Assembly (NCBI GenBank): GCA_018818065.1
Contig: JAHISV010000009.1
Coordinates: forward strand, 62,001-126,000
From: Bacteroidota bacterium
GTDB taxonomy: Bacteria > Bacteroidota > Ignavibacteria > Ignavibacteriales > Melioribacteraceae
Direction of reading: 5' to 3'
Length of the DNA stretch: 64,000 nucleotides
The position numbers were made by a program, and so were the translations under genes. This document shows positions 1 through 8,366 of this stretch, piece after piece. How positions within the stretch are numbered: position 1 is the stretch's first letter; the number at the start of each line of letters is the position of its first letter. The notes below the pieces were generated by a model. It worked only from the letters and a program-made list of their open reading frames with translations. It had not been told where the DNA came from and did not search any database.

Positions 1-524
1 TCTGGGACGAGACTTTTCAGTGTCACGATCAAAAAGTCATCAGCGCCATTTCTCATATTTAGTACTATGTAGCTATAGACGAGAGGGGCAACATACGAAG
101 CTCCACCGAAGAATAACTGAGCCAGAACTGAATTAAACGCAAAATTCTCTTCGCCTCCTGCTACCCTTAGTAAGGGATTTATTGATACTTGCAGCATGGC
201 CATACCGGTACCAATCATGAACAAGGAAACCGTGTAAACAGGAAAGTATGGGAATAAAGCAAAGATGAACGCACCCAGGGAAGCCAGAACAAACGCTGCT
301 ACCATAACAGCTTTTTCTTTATACTTTTCAACTAAAACACCCGCCGGGATTGACATTACACCATAGGCAATGAAAAACGCAAAGGGCAGGAACGCCGCCA
401 TTGTTAATGATAAATCATATCCTTTAATAATTTCAGGACCGAGCGGACCTAAAATATTAGTAAGGAAGGAGATTACAAAAAAGATTAATACCACCAATCC
501 GACAACAAAATAATTTCGTTTCAT
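1..524 (-). CDS. Sugar MFS transporter, FucP/GlcP-like (partial, 5' end present)
   Basis: The N-terminal part of a major facilitator superfamily permease; the gene runs off the left edge. The start is ATG at 524, behind a GAGAGGGAA ribosome site. The translation has several hydrophobic helices, the MFS loop motif PAGVLVEKYKEK and, further on, INPLLRVAGGEENFAFNS, a block typical of the fucose/glucose/galactose:H+ symporter (FHS) family. Import of a hexose or related sugar across the inner membrane is therefore likely, but the substrate cannot be read from the sequence. It lies 114 bp downstream of the SRPBCC gene on the same strand and probably is not part of that regulon. Family assignment is fairly safe; the C-terminal half is not visible. 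Confidence 0.8.
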   Translation of the reverse strand, partial: MKRNYFVVGLVVLIFFVISFLTNILGPLGPEIIKGYDLSLTMAAFLPFAFFIAYGVMSIPAGVLVEKYKEKAVMVAAFVLASLGAFIFALFPYFPVYTVSLFMIGTGMAMLQVSINPLLRVAGGEENFAFNSVLAQLFFGGASYVAPLVYSYIVLNMRNGADDFLIVTLKSLVP

Positions 525-638
525 GATCTTCCCTCTCAGCAATATGATTATCGATACAATTTCGTTTCCCGCGGAGAACAAAAGAGCCGCACTTTCATTT
601 CGAAGATTTGAAAATATAGACTAACAGAAGATATTAAT

Positions 639-1088
639 TTATTGAAACATTTCGGTAAGTATTTTGGATCTGAATCGGAATATGGAATTGATTTTATTTT
701 TAATGAATAACACATTTATTAACAGTCCAAGTAACCCTTGTGGAACTATGTAACTTACTTTATCAACCACTTCTATCCCGCCCTCAACTTCATTAAAAAA
801 GTGTTCGTGATGCCAAAATTTGTAGGGTCCAAATCGCTGCTCATCAACGAAGTATTTTCCTTCAATAACATGGGTGATTTCCGTAACCCACTTTACTTTT
901 ACTAATGGCAGTAGCTTCACTTTATAAGCAATTATTTGTCCTGGATACATCTTATCCAATTTATCGGACAATATTTCAAATGCCATATCCGTGGGTGTTA
1001 TTTTATTCAGATTTTCCGGATTAGAAAAAAACTCCCAACATTCTTCCTTTTCAATAGGAAGGAATTGCCGAAATGTAAGCTCAGTCAT
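639..1088 (-). CDS. SRPBCC-family protein
   Basis: A 149-residue cytosolic protein of the START/polyketide-cyclase-like SRPBCC fold. It begins MTELTFRQFLPIEKEECWEFF and has the typical order of an N-terminal strand, a helix around NPENLNKITP, a curved sheet (ITHVIEGKYFVDEQRFGPYKFWHHEHFF) and a long C-terminal helix. The fold binds hydrophobic ligands; the ligand here is unknown. An in-frame TTG at 1109 would overlap the upstream gene, but ATG at 1088 has AAAAAGGG about 8 nt upstream and is preferred. It is the last gene of the minus-strand run after the MerR regulator, glutathione peroxidase and DUF1295. Small SRPBCC proteins recur in light/singlet-oxygen-induced lipid clusters of other bacteria, so a lipid-linked role is plausible but inferred. 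Confidence 0.75.
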   Translation of the reverse strand: MTELTFRQFLPIEKEECWEFFSNPENLNKITPTDMAFEILSDKLDKMYPGQIIAYKVKLLPLVKVKWVTEITHVIEGKYFVDEQRFGPYKFWHHEHFFNEVEGGIEVVDKVSYIVPQGLLGLLINVLFIKNKINSIFRFRSKILTEMFQ

Positions 1089-1092
1089 ATTA

Positions 1093-1866
1093 CTAACCCT
1101 TTTTGCCAATTATTGGAATAAATGCGGGAGTATTTCTTTTGTAAATTTCCCAGTCTTCTCTGCCCTCATATTTTTTTTCAAGCATTGGTACGCCGGAAAA
1201 TTTTACAAGTGAAAAATTAAGCAGCAATGGACCAATAATTCCATAATACCAGTTTGCGACTCCAATTGAGAAGATAAAGATACCCCACCATAGAAGTGCT
1301 TCACCAAAATAATTCGGATGTCGGGTTAATTTCCATAATCCCTTTGAAATAATCTTTCCCTTATTTGCTGGCTCTCTCTTAAATTGAACCAACTGATAAT
1401 CGCCAACAGTTTCAAAAATAAACCCCGTGAGAAAAATCATTAATCCAAAAAATTGCAGCTGGCCAAAGGAATCATTTTTAGAGGCGAAAACAGTAAGAAT
1501 GGGACTGCTGAAAATAAGCATCAAAATGCCCTGAAAGAGAAACACCTTTACTAAAGCCTGAATCGGGGCACTTCTACCCCATCCTCTTCGCCACTCAGCA
1601 TAGCGAAAATCTTCACCTTTTCCCCTACTCCTCAAGTATATATGGAACGCAAGCCGACTTCCCCAAATGACTAACATTAGCAAAAGCAAAGTATCAACCG
1701 AGTCAACAACCGAATTGGTAATCCAAAGAGAGAGCCCAATTAGGATAAACCCGATTCCCCAGCCAATATCCACAATAGAATTATTTTTAATAATTTGTGC
1801 GATTACATATACAATCAGCATGAATATCAGCACAGTCAGTGATGCATTTATAATAACTTCAAGCAT
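1093..1866 (-). CDS. DUF1295-family integral membrane protein (steroid reductase/ICMT-like)
   Basis: A 257-residue polytopic membrane protein. The C-terminal motif [20 protein letters not shown] followed by [13 protein letters not shown] is diagnostic of the DUF1295/steroid 5-alpha-reductase and isoprenylcysteine methyltransferase-like superfamily. About seven hydrophobic segments are visible. The family includes NAD(P)H-dependent reductases of hydrophobic substrates; the reaction here is unknown. It lies 9 bp downstream of the glutathione peroxidase gene, and its end is 4 bp from the start of the SRPBCC gene, so all are probably one transcript behind the CarH-like regulator. Modification of a lipid or isoprenoid fits the neighbourhood. 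Confidence 0.85.
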   Translation of the reverse strand: MLEVIINASLTVLIFMLIVYVIAQIIKNNSIVDIGWGIGFILIGLSLWITNSVVDSVDTLLLLMLVIWGSRLAFHIYLRSRGKGEDFRYAEWRRGWGRSAPIQALVKVFLFQGILMLIFSSPILTVFASKNDSFGQLQFFGLMIFLTGFIFETVGDYQLVQFKREPANKGKIISKGLWKLTRHPNYFGEALLWWGIFIFSIGVANWYYGIIGPLLLNFSLVKFSGVPMLEKKYEGREDWEIYKRNTPAFIPIIGKKG

Positions 1867-1875
1867 ATCATTCTC

Positions 1876-2349
1876 TTATAATAATTTTTCAATATATGGT
1901 TTGATTTTTTCCGGCTTAGTGGATGGAGCAAATCTCTCAACAACTTCCCCGTTTCTGTTAAGAAGGAATTTTGTAAAATTCCATTTGATATCTTTTCCAA
2001 TCAAACCTGACTTTTCGCTTTTGAGATATTTATAAAGCTCATGTGCATCATCGCCATTTACATCAATCTTCTCAAACATGGTAAATGATACACCATAATT
2101 CCTTTGACAAAAATTGAGTATTTCATCGGCGTTACCCGGATCCTGATTCTGAAATTGGTTGCAGGGAAAGCCAAGTATCTCAAAGTTCCTGCCCTTGAAT
2201 TCCTTGTGTAAGCTCTCTAGTCCTGTAAACTGCGGGGTAAAACCACACGCACTCGCAGTATTAACTATCAAAAGAACATGATCTTTGTATTGCTTAAAAT
2301 CTATTTCTTTCCCCTCAAGAGTCTTCATCTTAAAATCATAAATGTTCAT
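1876..2349 (-). CDS. Glutathione peroxidase-family thiol peroxidase
   Basis: 157 residues, a normal length for bacterial GPx-like thiol peroxidases that reduce hydrogen peroxide and lipid hydroperoxides. Visible landmarks are peroxidatic Cys35 in NTASACGFT, the FPCNQF block with Gln69 in the following NQD, the WNFTKF segment with catalytic Trp and Asn, and Cys81 in NFCQRNYGV. The latter matches the resolving cysteine of thioredoxin-dependent GPx enzymes, so thioredoxin rather than glutathione is the likely reductant. The gene starts 1 bp after the regulator stop codon, implying co-transcription and translational coupling. Placing a lipid-peroxide-type enzyme directly behind a CarH-like regulator supports a photo-oxidative stress role for this unit (inference). 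Confidence 0.93.
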   Translation of the reverse strand: MNIYDFKMKTLEGKEIDFKQYKDHVLLIVNTASACGFTPQFTGLESLHKEFKGRNFEILGFPCNQFQNQDPGNADEILNFCQRNYGVSFTMFEKIDVNGDDAHELYKYLKSEKSGLIGKDIKWNFTKFLLNRNGEVVERFAPSTKPEKIKPYIEKLL

Positions 2350-2350
2350 T

Positions 2351-3286
2351 CTACACCTCCCCGGCTTTTACTTCTCTTAAATTCAACAATTCCTGTCTGA
2401 ATGATTCGGAATCATTGAGTACAGTCATGTTATTCTCTTCAAATATTTTCCTATAGGATTCAACTGCGCTTCCGGTAACGATAACTGGTATAGCTCCGAC
2501 CAGTTCTCTAAGTTTATTCATTTCCGACCTAATTGAAGGATCATCGTGTGGATAAATGAAATTGAGTAGAACAGCTGAAGCTTCTGTTTCATTAAGAACA
2601 AAAGCTATTTCTTCGGCGGGCAGACTTGCACCCAGATAAATCACCTTCCACCCATCTGATGCCGCGTAAGCAGAACCAATAAGCGCACCAACTTCATGGT
2701 ATTGCCCTTGAGACGTTGTAACAATTAGCTTAGGAGCATTACTATTAATATTATATCCGTCCGAAAGAGTTAATAAGAACTTTCTAATTATTGTACTGGC
2801 AAAATGTTCATGAGAAACGCGAAGAATACCCTCACGCCAGAAAATGCCAACCTTTCCCATTAGGGGTAAAATAAAGCTTTCTATCAGTTTGGGTTGACTT
2901 AATAACAGAGAGGCATCCATTAGAATGTTTTCTAACTTCTTACCGTCAAACTCCTTTATCGCTTCAATGCAGTCAATAAGACTTTGTGGTAACAAATCTA
3001 AGGTTCTACCCTTTACTTCTGATAAATCATTGAATTCCTGTTTATTTCTTATTCTCTGCAATTGTTCTAAGTCAAGGGTTGCAATACTCCCAATCCTATG
3101 ACCATTATCTGTAATTTTCTTCAGAAGAGAGAGCTTTTCAAGATCTTCCTCAGAGTAGAGCCTTCTATTGCCTTTCGTTCTATCTGGTGTTACTACATGA
3201 TATCTTGTTTCCCAGGCACGAATAACCAATTCCGATAAGCCTGAAAGGTTAGATATTGACTTAATTGTATAGGTTTTGTCTGACAT
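2351..3286 (-). CDS. MerR-family regulator with cobalamin-binding domain (CarH/LitR type)
   Basis: 311 residues: MerR winged-helix DNA-binding domain at about 5-75 (RAWETRYHVVTPDRTKGNRRLYS), a helical bundle at about 95-180 and a Rossmann-like B12 domain at about 185-305. The bundle contains W150-x9-E160-H161, the Wx9EH signature that caps adenosylcobalamin in the light sensor CarH. The B12 loop reads Q195-Y-H197-E-V-G, so the lower-axial His is kept while the usual Asp/Glu two residues before it is Gln. CarH proteins repress in the dark and let go when light breaks the Co-C bond; some LitR relatives work without B12. The gene is divergent from the lipid operon and heads its own operon, and 11-bp-phased half-sites lie on both sides of the shared gap, so it probably controls both directions and itself. 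Confidence 0.9.
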   Translation of the reverse strand: MSDKTYTIKSISNLSGLSELVIRAWETRYHVVTPDRTKGNRRLYSEEDLEKLSLLKKITDNGHRIGSIATLDLEQLQRIRNKQEFNDLSEVKGRTLDLLPQSLIDCIEAIKEFDGKKLENILMDASLLLSQPKLIESFILPLMGKVGIFWREGILRVSHEHFASTIIRKFLLTLSDGYNINSNAPKLIVTTSQGQYHEVGALIGSAYAASDGWKVIYLGASLPAEEIAFVLNETEASAVLLNFIYPHDDPSIRSEMNKLRELVGAIPVIVTGSAVESYRKIFEENNMTVLNDSESFRQELLNLREVKAGEV

Positions 3287-3318
3287 TACCGCGTGACCTT
3301 TTTAAATTGTTGATCAAA

Positions 3319-3335
3319 TATACATTTCTTATACA
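3319..3335 (+). promoter_or_regulatory. Candidate CarH-type operator near the regulator start: two TATACA half-sites, 11 bp apart
   Basis: TATACA occurs at 3319-3324 and again at 3330-3335, an exact 11-bp step. Both fit the TnnACA core described for CarH direct-repeat operators. The pair lies 33-49 bp upstream of the regulator ATG, where a repressor would block its promoter, suggesting autoregulation. Position and phasing are read directly; binding is inferred. Confidence 0.5.
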
Positions 3336-3399
3336 AAAATAATGAAATTTTAGTTCATTTTCTTTATTTATTTTACAAAATACCAATGATAATATTTTT

Positions 3400-3416
3400 T
3401 GTATATTTTTTGTAGA
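3400..3416 (-). promoter_or_regulatory. Candidate CarH-type operator for the lipid operon: TCTACA and TATACA, 11 bp apart
   Basis: On the minus strand TCTACA (3416-3411) is followed exactly 11 bp later by TATACA (3405-3400); both match TnnACA. This pair is about 75-90 bp upstream of the desaturase start and opposite in orientation to the pair at 3319-3335. A lone TATACA also lies at 3447-3452, overlapping a small inverted repeat (ATGTC...GACAT, 3452-3468). No clear sigma-70 promoter can be fixed in this very AT-rich stretch. Confidence 0.5.
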
Positions 3417-3489
3417 ACTTTGGAACTCTTTTGCTTAGACAATAGTTATACATGTCATTAAAAGACATAACATCTTTATTGAGAGCGAA

Positions 3490-4227
3490 ATGGTAATATT
3501 AATATTCTTTATAGTACACTGGTTTGGATCTTTATTCTTTCAAACCTTCTTTCTTCACAGATATGCTTCACATAGCATGTTTACTATGAGCAGGTTCTGG
3601 GAAAGGTTCTTTTACGTACTTACTTATTTGTTCCAGGGGTCTTCCTTCCTCAATCCAAGAGCGTATTCAATAATGCATAGAATGCATCATGCTTTTAGTG
3701 ACACCGAAAGAGATCCACATTCACCAAAATACTTTTCAAGTGTTTTTGGGCTTATGATAAACACTAAAAATGTTTACATGGATTTGATTTCAAATAGGAT
3801 TAAACCTGGCGAAAATTTTGCAAAAAACGTAGTAAGCTGGCCAGCCCTTGATAGATTTGCTGATAATTGGACACCAAGAATATTATGGGGAGCCATCTAC
3901 ACCTTGTTTTATGTGGTTTTTGCTACAGAATGGTGGATGTTCGCGCTGCTTCCAATACACTTTTTGATGGGACCCATCCATGGAGCCATAGTCAATTGGT
4001 TTGGACATAAGTACGGATACAGAAATTTTAATGACACTCATGATCATTCTCAGAACACTTTATTTGTAGATTTTTTGACCATGGGCGAGTTATTTCAAAA
4101 CAACCATCACAAATTCCCGAGCAGAGCAAATTTTGCCACACGCTTTTTTGAATTCGATCCGACTTATCCAGTAATCAAATTAATGCACTGGATGGGAATT
4201 ATTAAACTTAAAAACAATGTCAATTAG
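3490..4227 (+). CDS. Membrane fatty-acid desaturase (stearoyl-CoA desaturase-like)
   Basis: 245 residues with the three histidine boxes of membrane di-iron desaturases: H23-RYAS-H28, H63-RM-HH67 and QNNHHKFP at about 203-210, plus DTHDHSQNT near 182. Four hydrophobic segments surround them. Such enzymes use O2 and two electrons to introduce a double bond into acyl chains at the inner membrane. It is short but complete for the bacterial branch. It is the first gene of the plus-strand operon, which goes on with two Cfa-like methyltransferases and an FAD enzyme, so it probably makes the unsaturated (or a diene) chain that later enzymes methylate or oxidise. The start ATG follows GAGAGCGAA. Position of the double bond is unknown. 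Confidence 0.88.
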   Translation: MVILIFFIVHWFGSLFFQTFFLHRYASHSMFTMSRFWERFFYVLTYLFQGSSFLNPRAYSIMHRMHHAFSDTERDPHSPKYFSSVFGLMINTKNVYMDLISNRIKPGENFAKNVVSWPALDRFADNWTPRILWGAIYTLFYVVFATEWWMFALLPIHFLMGPIHGAIVNWFGHKYGYRNFNDTHDHSQNTLFVDFLTMGELFQNNHHKFPSRANFATRFFEFDPTYPVIKLMHWMGIIKLKNNVN

Positions 4228-4235
4228 GAACAAAC

Positions 4236-4580
4236 ATGAAGAATATATTAATAACAATATTTGGTTTCTTATTTATATATATAATTTATACCATCGTGGC
4301 AACCAGCCTTGAGAGCAATCTATTCACTGAGTGGGATTTTCTTGCCTCAATTCCCTGGATGCAGGCTACACTAATAGATTTTTACATTAATACTATTGTA
4401 ATTGCAGTATGGGTAGCATTTAAGGAAAAACACATCACAAAAACTATTGTCTGGTTTATTGCCTTTTGTTTATTAGGAAGCGCGGCAACCACGTTTTATG
4501 TTCTACTCCAATTATTCAAATTGTCAGCGGATGAACCCGTCAGTAATGCATTCTTAACAAGTAGAAAATTAGGGAAATAA
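4236..4580 (+). CDS. Small integral membrane protein, DUF1475-like
   Basis: 114 residues with three hydrophobic segments (about 3-22, 45-65 and 72-95). The block PWMQATLIDFYINTIVIAVW followed by FKEKH and LLGSAATTFYVLLQLFKL resembles the DUF1475 family, which has no assigned function. It is separated by 8 bp from the desaturase stop and by 1 bp from the next start, so it is certainly co-transcribed. A role as a membrane partner or small subunit of the lipid-modifying enzymes is inferred from position only. The family match is from memory of the motif and should be taken as probable, not proven. Confidence 0.65.
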   Translation: MKNILITIFGFLFIYIIYTIVATSLESNLFTEWDFLASIPWMQATLIDFYINTIVIAVWVAFKEKHITKTIVWFIAFCLLGSAATTFYVLLQLFKLSADEPVSNAFLTSRKLGK

Positions 4581-4581
4581 T

Positions 4582-5619
4582 ATGAACACATTAGATAGAG
4601 TATTAGAAAAAAACATGCTGCCCGATTTTTTGATCAGATTCGGCATTCGTAAGCTTCTTAAGGAAAGGATAAATCAGGAATCCAGACTTAGCTCTAACGA
4701 ACATAAAGAGAATTTTATGAACCTCGTTAAATTTCTCAAACAGAGTCCGTTAGCAGTTAATACAACTGAAGCAAACGAGCAGCATTATGAAGTTCCAACA
4801 GAATTTTTTAAGACTGTTCTTGGGCAACGATTAAAATATAGTTGTGGCTATTGGGAAGCTGACACCGACGGTTTAGATTCTGCTGAAGAAAATATGCTTG
4901 CGCTTACCTGTAAACGTGCTAACATAACCGATGGAGAAGAAATACTTGAGCTTGGATGCGGATGGGGATCTCTATCACTTTATATGGCTGAACATTTTCC
5001 TAATTCAAAAATAACAGCAGTTTCAAATTCATCAACTCAAAAAGAATTTATTGATGAAGAAGCAAAACAAAAAGGTTTTACAAACCTTCAAATAATCACT
5101 TCTGATATGAATCAGTTTGATATCAACAAGAAGTTTGACCGCGTTGTTTCCGTTGAGATGTTTGAACATATGCGAAACTATGAGATTCTGTTTCAAAGAA
5201 TATCTAAGTGGCTGAAACCAGAAGGAGAATTGTTTGTGCATATATTTTCCAATCAGAAAAGTGCATACCTTTTTGAAGTAAAAGACGAAACCGATTGGAT
5301 GTCTAAATATTTCTTTACAGGCGGAATTATGCCAAATGACCATCTCCTATTATATTTTTCTAAAAGCTTTGAGCTTAATAATCACTGGGTGGTAAACGGT
5401 GAGCATTACCAAAAAACCGCAAGGGCATGGCTGAATAACATGGATGAGAATAAGAAAGAAGTTTTAAACCTTTTTGAAGAAACTTATGGAAAAGAACACG
5501 CTCTTAAATGGTTTGCTTACTGGCGAATATTTTTCATGTCCTGCGAAGAGTTGTGGGGTTACCAAAAAGGAAACGAGTGGTTTGTTAGTCATTATTTATT
5601 CAAGAGGTTAGGATCATGA
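4582..5619 (+). CDS. SAM-dependent methyltransferase, cyclopropane-fatty-acid synthase-like (first copy)
   Basis: 345 residues. Segment 67-91 (QHYEVPTEFF ... LKYSCGYW) and the SAM-binding motif ELGCGWG at 123-129 place it in the Cfa/mycolic acid methyltransferase superfamily; the overall look is closest to the branch shared with plant coclaurine N-methyltransferase-like proteins. It keeps a Cys in YSCGYW, equivalent to the bicarbonate-site Cys139 of E. coli Cfa, and a His in LFVHIFS, near E. coli His266. It lacks the N-terminal lipid-binding extension seen in the second copy. It probably methylates an unsaturated acyl chain or a ring derived from it. It overlaps the next gene by 4 bp (ATGA). 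Substrate and product are not determined. Confidence 0.82.
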   Translation: MNTLDRVLEKNMLPDFLIRFGIRKLLKERINQESRLSSNEHKENFMNLVKFLKQSPLAVNTTEANEQHYEVPTEFFKTVLGQRLKYSCGYWEADTDGLDSAEENMLALTCKRANITDGEEILELGCGWGSLSLYMAEHFPNSKITAVSNSSTQKEFIDEEAKQKGFTNLQIITSDMNQFDINKKFDRVVSVEMFEHMRNYEILFQRISKWLKPEGELFVHIFSNQKSAYLFEVKDETDWMSKYFFTGGIMPNDHLLLYFSKSFELNNHWVVNGEHYQKTARAWLNNMDENKKEVLNLFEETYGKEHALKWFAYWRIFFMSCEELWGYQKGNEWFVSHYLFKRLGS

Positions 5620-6344
5620 TGATTTATCTTTTTACATTTTTATTTGTGGCATTCTTCAATTCATCGGTAGTTAACAATGCTTCAAGGAATTTCGAAAGTT
5701 TTGCTTTTGATATTGAATCTAGCGAATACCTTTACAAGGAAGTACACAAAGAAGATTTATCTGACAACCGTCTGGTTCGTAGTGTAACAGATTACGTCAG
5801 TAAAGATGGGAAATTACTTGCAAGACGTGTTTTAGATTTTTCGAATGATCTGACAAAACCCGACTTCAAAATTGAGCATTTTGATCTAGATTACTATGAG
5901 GGAGTAAAACTCATTGACGCTAATAGTATAAGAGTATATAAGAAGAATTCAGGTGAAAAGGAAGAAGAAGCAATCTTTCAGCTAGGAGATAATTTTGTTA
6001 TAGATGCCGGACTTAATCATTACTTCCGCAATAATTGGAAGCGATTAATGTCAGGCGAAATGATTGATTTCTATTTCATTGCACCCTCTCAACTCGACTA
6101 TTATACCTTCCGCGTTTATAAAAATGACATTGTGGAAGTCGGCGGGCGAAAAGGTATGGAGCTAATTCTGGAACCTGATAGTTTTTTTCTGAGATTGTTT
6201 TTCAGTTCAATTCATATCACCTATGATCTTGAGACGAAGGAGATTCTTTACTATAAAGGTATCTCAAATGTGTATGACAGTAACTCTGAAATATATGATG
6301 TTAAAATAGATTTTACTTTGGAGGATGGACAATGGAAAGACTAG
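5616..6344 (+). CDS. Exported protein of unknown function in the lipid operon
   Basis: 242 residues beginning with a hydrophobic stretch (MMIYLFTFLFVAFFNSSVV) that looks like a signal peptide, followed by a beta-rich region without cysteines. I do not recognise a named family. The overlap ATGA with the upstream stop and the 13-bp overlap with the downstream FAD gene show tight translational coupling. Aromatic residues are plentiful (YYTFRVY, SFFLRLFFSSIHITY), as in periplasmic lipid-binding sheets, but this is only suggestive. Small exported proteins of unknown function also occur in FAD-oxidase/DUF1365/Cfa clusters of other bacteria. A second Met at residue 2 could be the real start. Confidence 0.7.
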   Translation: MMIYLFTFLFVAFFNSSVVNNASRNFESFAFDIESSEYLYKEVHKEDLSDNRLVRSVTDYVSKDGKLLARRVLDFSNDLTKPDFKIEHFDLDYYEGVKLIDANSIRVYKKNSGEKEEEAIFQLGDNFVIDAGLNHYFRNNWKRLMSGEMIDFYFIAPSQLDYYTFRVYKNDIVEVGGRKGMELILEPDSFFLRLFFSSIHITYDLETKEILYYKGISNVYDSNSEIYDVKIDFTLEDGQWKD

Positions 6345-7609
6345 CAATAATTGGAACAGGTATCGCAGGTATGGGCGCTGCCTATCATCTTAAAGATCAT
6401 TACGACCTGACATTATTCGAAAAAAATAATTATGTGGGCGGGCATACAAACACCATAAAGATTGATGAAGATGGGGCCAATGTATTTGTTGACACTGGAT
6501 TTATGGTTTTTAATAAAATCACTTATCCTAATCTTACCAGACTTTTTGAGGAGCTGAATGTTGAGATAAAAAAAACGGATATGTCGTTTTCCGTTCAACA
6601 TGTTCCCTCCAAACTTGAATACAATGGATCAGGAATTAGTGGTTTATTTAGTCAGCGAAAGAACATTCTTAATCCCTCCTTCATAAAAATGATTATTCAA
6701 ATAAACCGTTTTAACCAGGAGTGCCTGGAAGTACTTGATACAGATAAATTTGCAGGCTATACAATTCAGGAATATATTGATGAGAAGGGTTACGGAAATG
6801 ATTTTCTCATGAAGTACCTTGTCCCTATGAGTTCTGCAGTATGGTCTACGCCTCCAGATAAAATGCTGCACTTCCCTGCTTCTACTCTTGTTCGGTTCTT
6901 TTATAATCATGGATTTTTAGGACTCGATACTCAGCACCAATGGTACACGGTAGTTAATGGCTCACAAGCTTACAGGGAAAAACTGATTGACAGCTTTCGG
7001 GATAAGATTTCTGTCGGCAACGGTGTAAAAACTGTTCGACGGGAAAACGGGAAAATCATTGTTGTTACGGATGATGGCTCGCAACATGAGTTTGACAAGG
7101 TTGTTTTCGCTTCCCACGCTGATGAAACCTTAAACATGCTAAGTGATGCGAATGAATTGGAAAATCGCCTGTTGTCACCTTTTAAATACGAACTTAACAG
7201 GGCAACACTACATACAGACATAACAGTGATGCCAAAACTGAGAAGAGTATGGTCATCGTGGAATTATAGAATAGAAAAGAAAGAGGAAGAGTTAAAATCT
7301 TCCACAATTTATTATATGAATATGCTTCAACAGGTTTCTGAAAAGAGGGATTATTTTGTTTCAATAAATGATCCGGGCAGTATTGACGAAAGAAAGATCA
7401 TTAAAGATATTCTTTATCATCACCCGTTATTTTCCGTTGACACAATTGAAGCCCAGAAGGAACTTTCAAAATTGAATGAGCAGAGTAATAACACATACTT
7501 TTGCGGTAGTTATTTCAAGTACGGGTTTCATGAAGATGCTTATACGAGCGGACTTAATTTAAGTAAACATTTAATAGCGGAGAAGAGCCATGAACTCACG
7601 CTTGTATGA
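6332..7609 (+). CDS. FAD-dependent amine-oxidase/desaturase-type oxidoreductase
   Basis: 425 residues with the dinucleotide-binding motif IGTGIAGMG (GxGxxG at 8-13) followed by LFEKNNYVGGHTNTI, and the C-terminal FAD motif region YFCGSYFKYGFHEDAYTSGL. This is the NAD(P)-binding/amine-oxidase branch related to phytoene desaturase-type enzymes. In plants, domains of this kind are fused to cyclopropane synthase, and in many bacteria the gene sits next to DUF1365 and a Cfa homologue, exactly as here. A redox reaction on a phospholipid-bound acyl chain (reduction, desaturation or oxygenation) is the likely role. The start ATG lies inside the preceding gene behind GGAGG. Exact chemistry is unknown. 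Confidence 0.88.
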   Translation: MERLAIIGTGIAGMGAAYHLKDHYDLTLFEKNNYVGGHTNTIKIDEDGANVFVDTGFMVFNKITYPNLTRLFEELNVEIKKTDMSFSVQHVPSKLEYNGSGISGLFSQRKNILNPSFIKMIIQINRFNQECLEVLDTDKFAGYTIQEYIDEKGYGNDFLMKYLVPMSSAVWSTPPDKMLHFPASTLVRFFYNHGFLGLDTQHQWYTVVNGSQAYREKLIDSFRDKISVGNGVKTVRRENGKIIVVTDDGSQHEFDKVVFASHADETLNMLSDANELENRLLSPFKYELNRATLHTDITVMPKLRRVWSSWNYRIEKKEEELKSSTIYYMNMLQQVSEKRDYFVSINDPGSIDERKIIKDILYHHPLFSVDTIEAQKELSKLNEQSNNTYFCGSYFKYGFHEDAYTSGLNLSKHLIAEKSHELTLV

Positions 7610-8366
7610 ATGTACGGTAATGCATAAACGCAAAGAGAAGATTGAACGAAGTTTCCACTACAGATATTTCATGTTTTATCTTGACCTTGACGAACTTGAT
7701 CAATTGGATAGCGAAATGTTCCTGATGAGCAGAAACAGATTTAATTTATTTGCCTTCAGAGACAGAGACCACTTGACTTATGAGAAACCAGGAGTACAAG
7801 AAAATATTAGAAAGTATTTGACTGAGAAAGGTGTTAATGAGCATGTAAAAAAAATAATGCTATTAACAAATGTAGCAACGCTCGGGTATAATTTTAATCC
7901 TGTCTCCTTCTATTATTGTTTTGATAAGAATGATAATCCTGTCTGCGTTGTGCCTGAAGTCGGAAATACTTTTGGTGAGCTAAAACCTTACTTCATTGGG
8001 AAAAACAACTTTTTGGATAATCGCTTCAAGGATACACAACAAAAAAACTTTTATGTTTCACCATTCATCGAACATGATATTTATTTCAACTTCAATCTTG
8101 GAGTTCCCCAAGAGAACTTGAACATTAAAATCGATGACTACAAAGAAAACAATAGAATATTTATGACTTCTCTTAGTGGTAAGGCAAAAAAATTAAGCGA
8201 TATTGCCTTACTTTGGAATTTCATAAAATTCCCATTTGTAACTCTAAAAGTGATAACAGCAATACATTGGCAGGCATTTTTGCTTTATGTAAAAAAAATA
8301 AAATTTTTAAAGAAAGATGAACACTTAGAACTTCAACAAGGAGCAATAGTAAAATGGAAAAGATAG
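7590..8366 (+). CDS. DUF1365-family protein
   Basis: 258 residues. It opens NSRLYECTVMHKRKEKIERSFHYRYFMFYLDLDEL, the hallmark of DUF1365, and contains LLTNVATLGYNFNPVSFYYC and FYVSPFIEHDIYFNF, also conserved in the family. No transmembrane segment is obvious. The biochemical role is unknown, but the gene almost always lies beside an FAD oxidoreductase and a Cfa-type methyltransferase; here it overlaps the former by 20 bp and the latter by 13 bp. The start is ATG behind GGAGAAGAG. It is likely an accessory or catalytic component of the acyl-chain modification. Confidence 0.9.
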   Translation: MNSRLYECTVMHKRKEKIERSFHYRYFMFYLDLDELDQLDSEMFLMSRNRFNLFAFRDRDHLTYEKPGVQENIRKYLTEKGVNEHVKKIMLLTNVATLGYNFNPVSFYYCFDKNDNPVCVVPEVGNTFGELKPYFIGKNNFLDNRFKDTQQKNFYVSPFIEHDIYFNFNLGVPQENLNIKIDDYKENNRIFMTSLSGKAKKLSDIALLWNFIKFPFVTLKVITAIHWQAFLLYVKKIKFLKKDEHLELQQGAIVKWKR

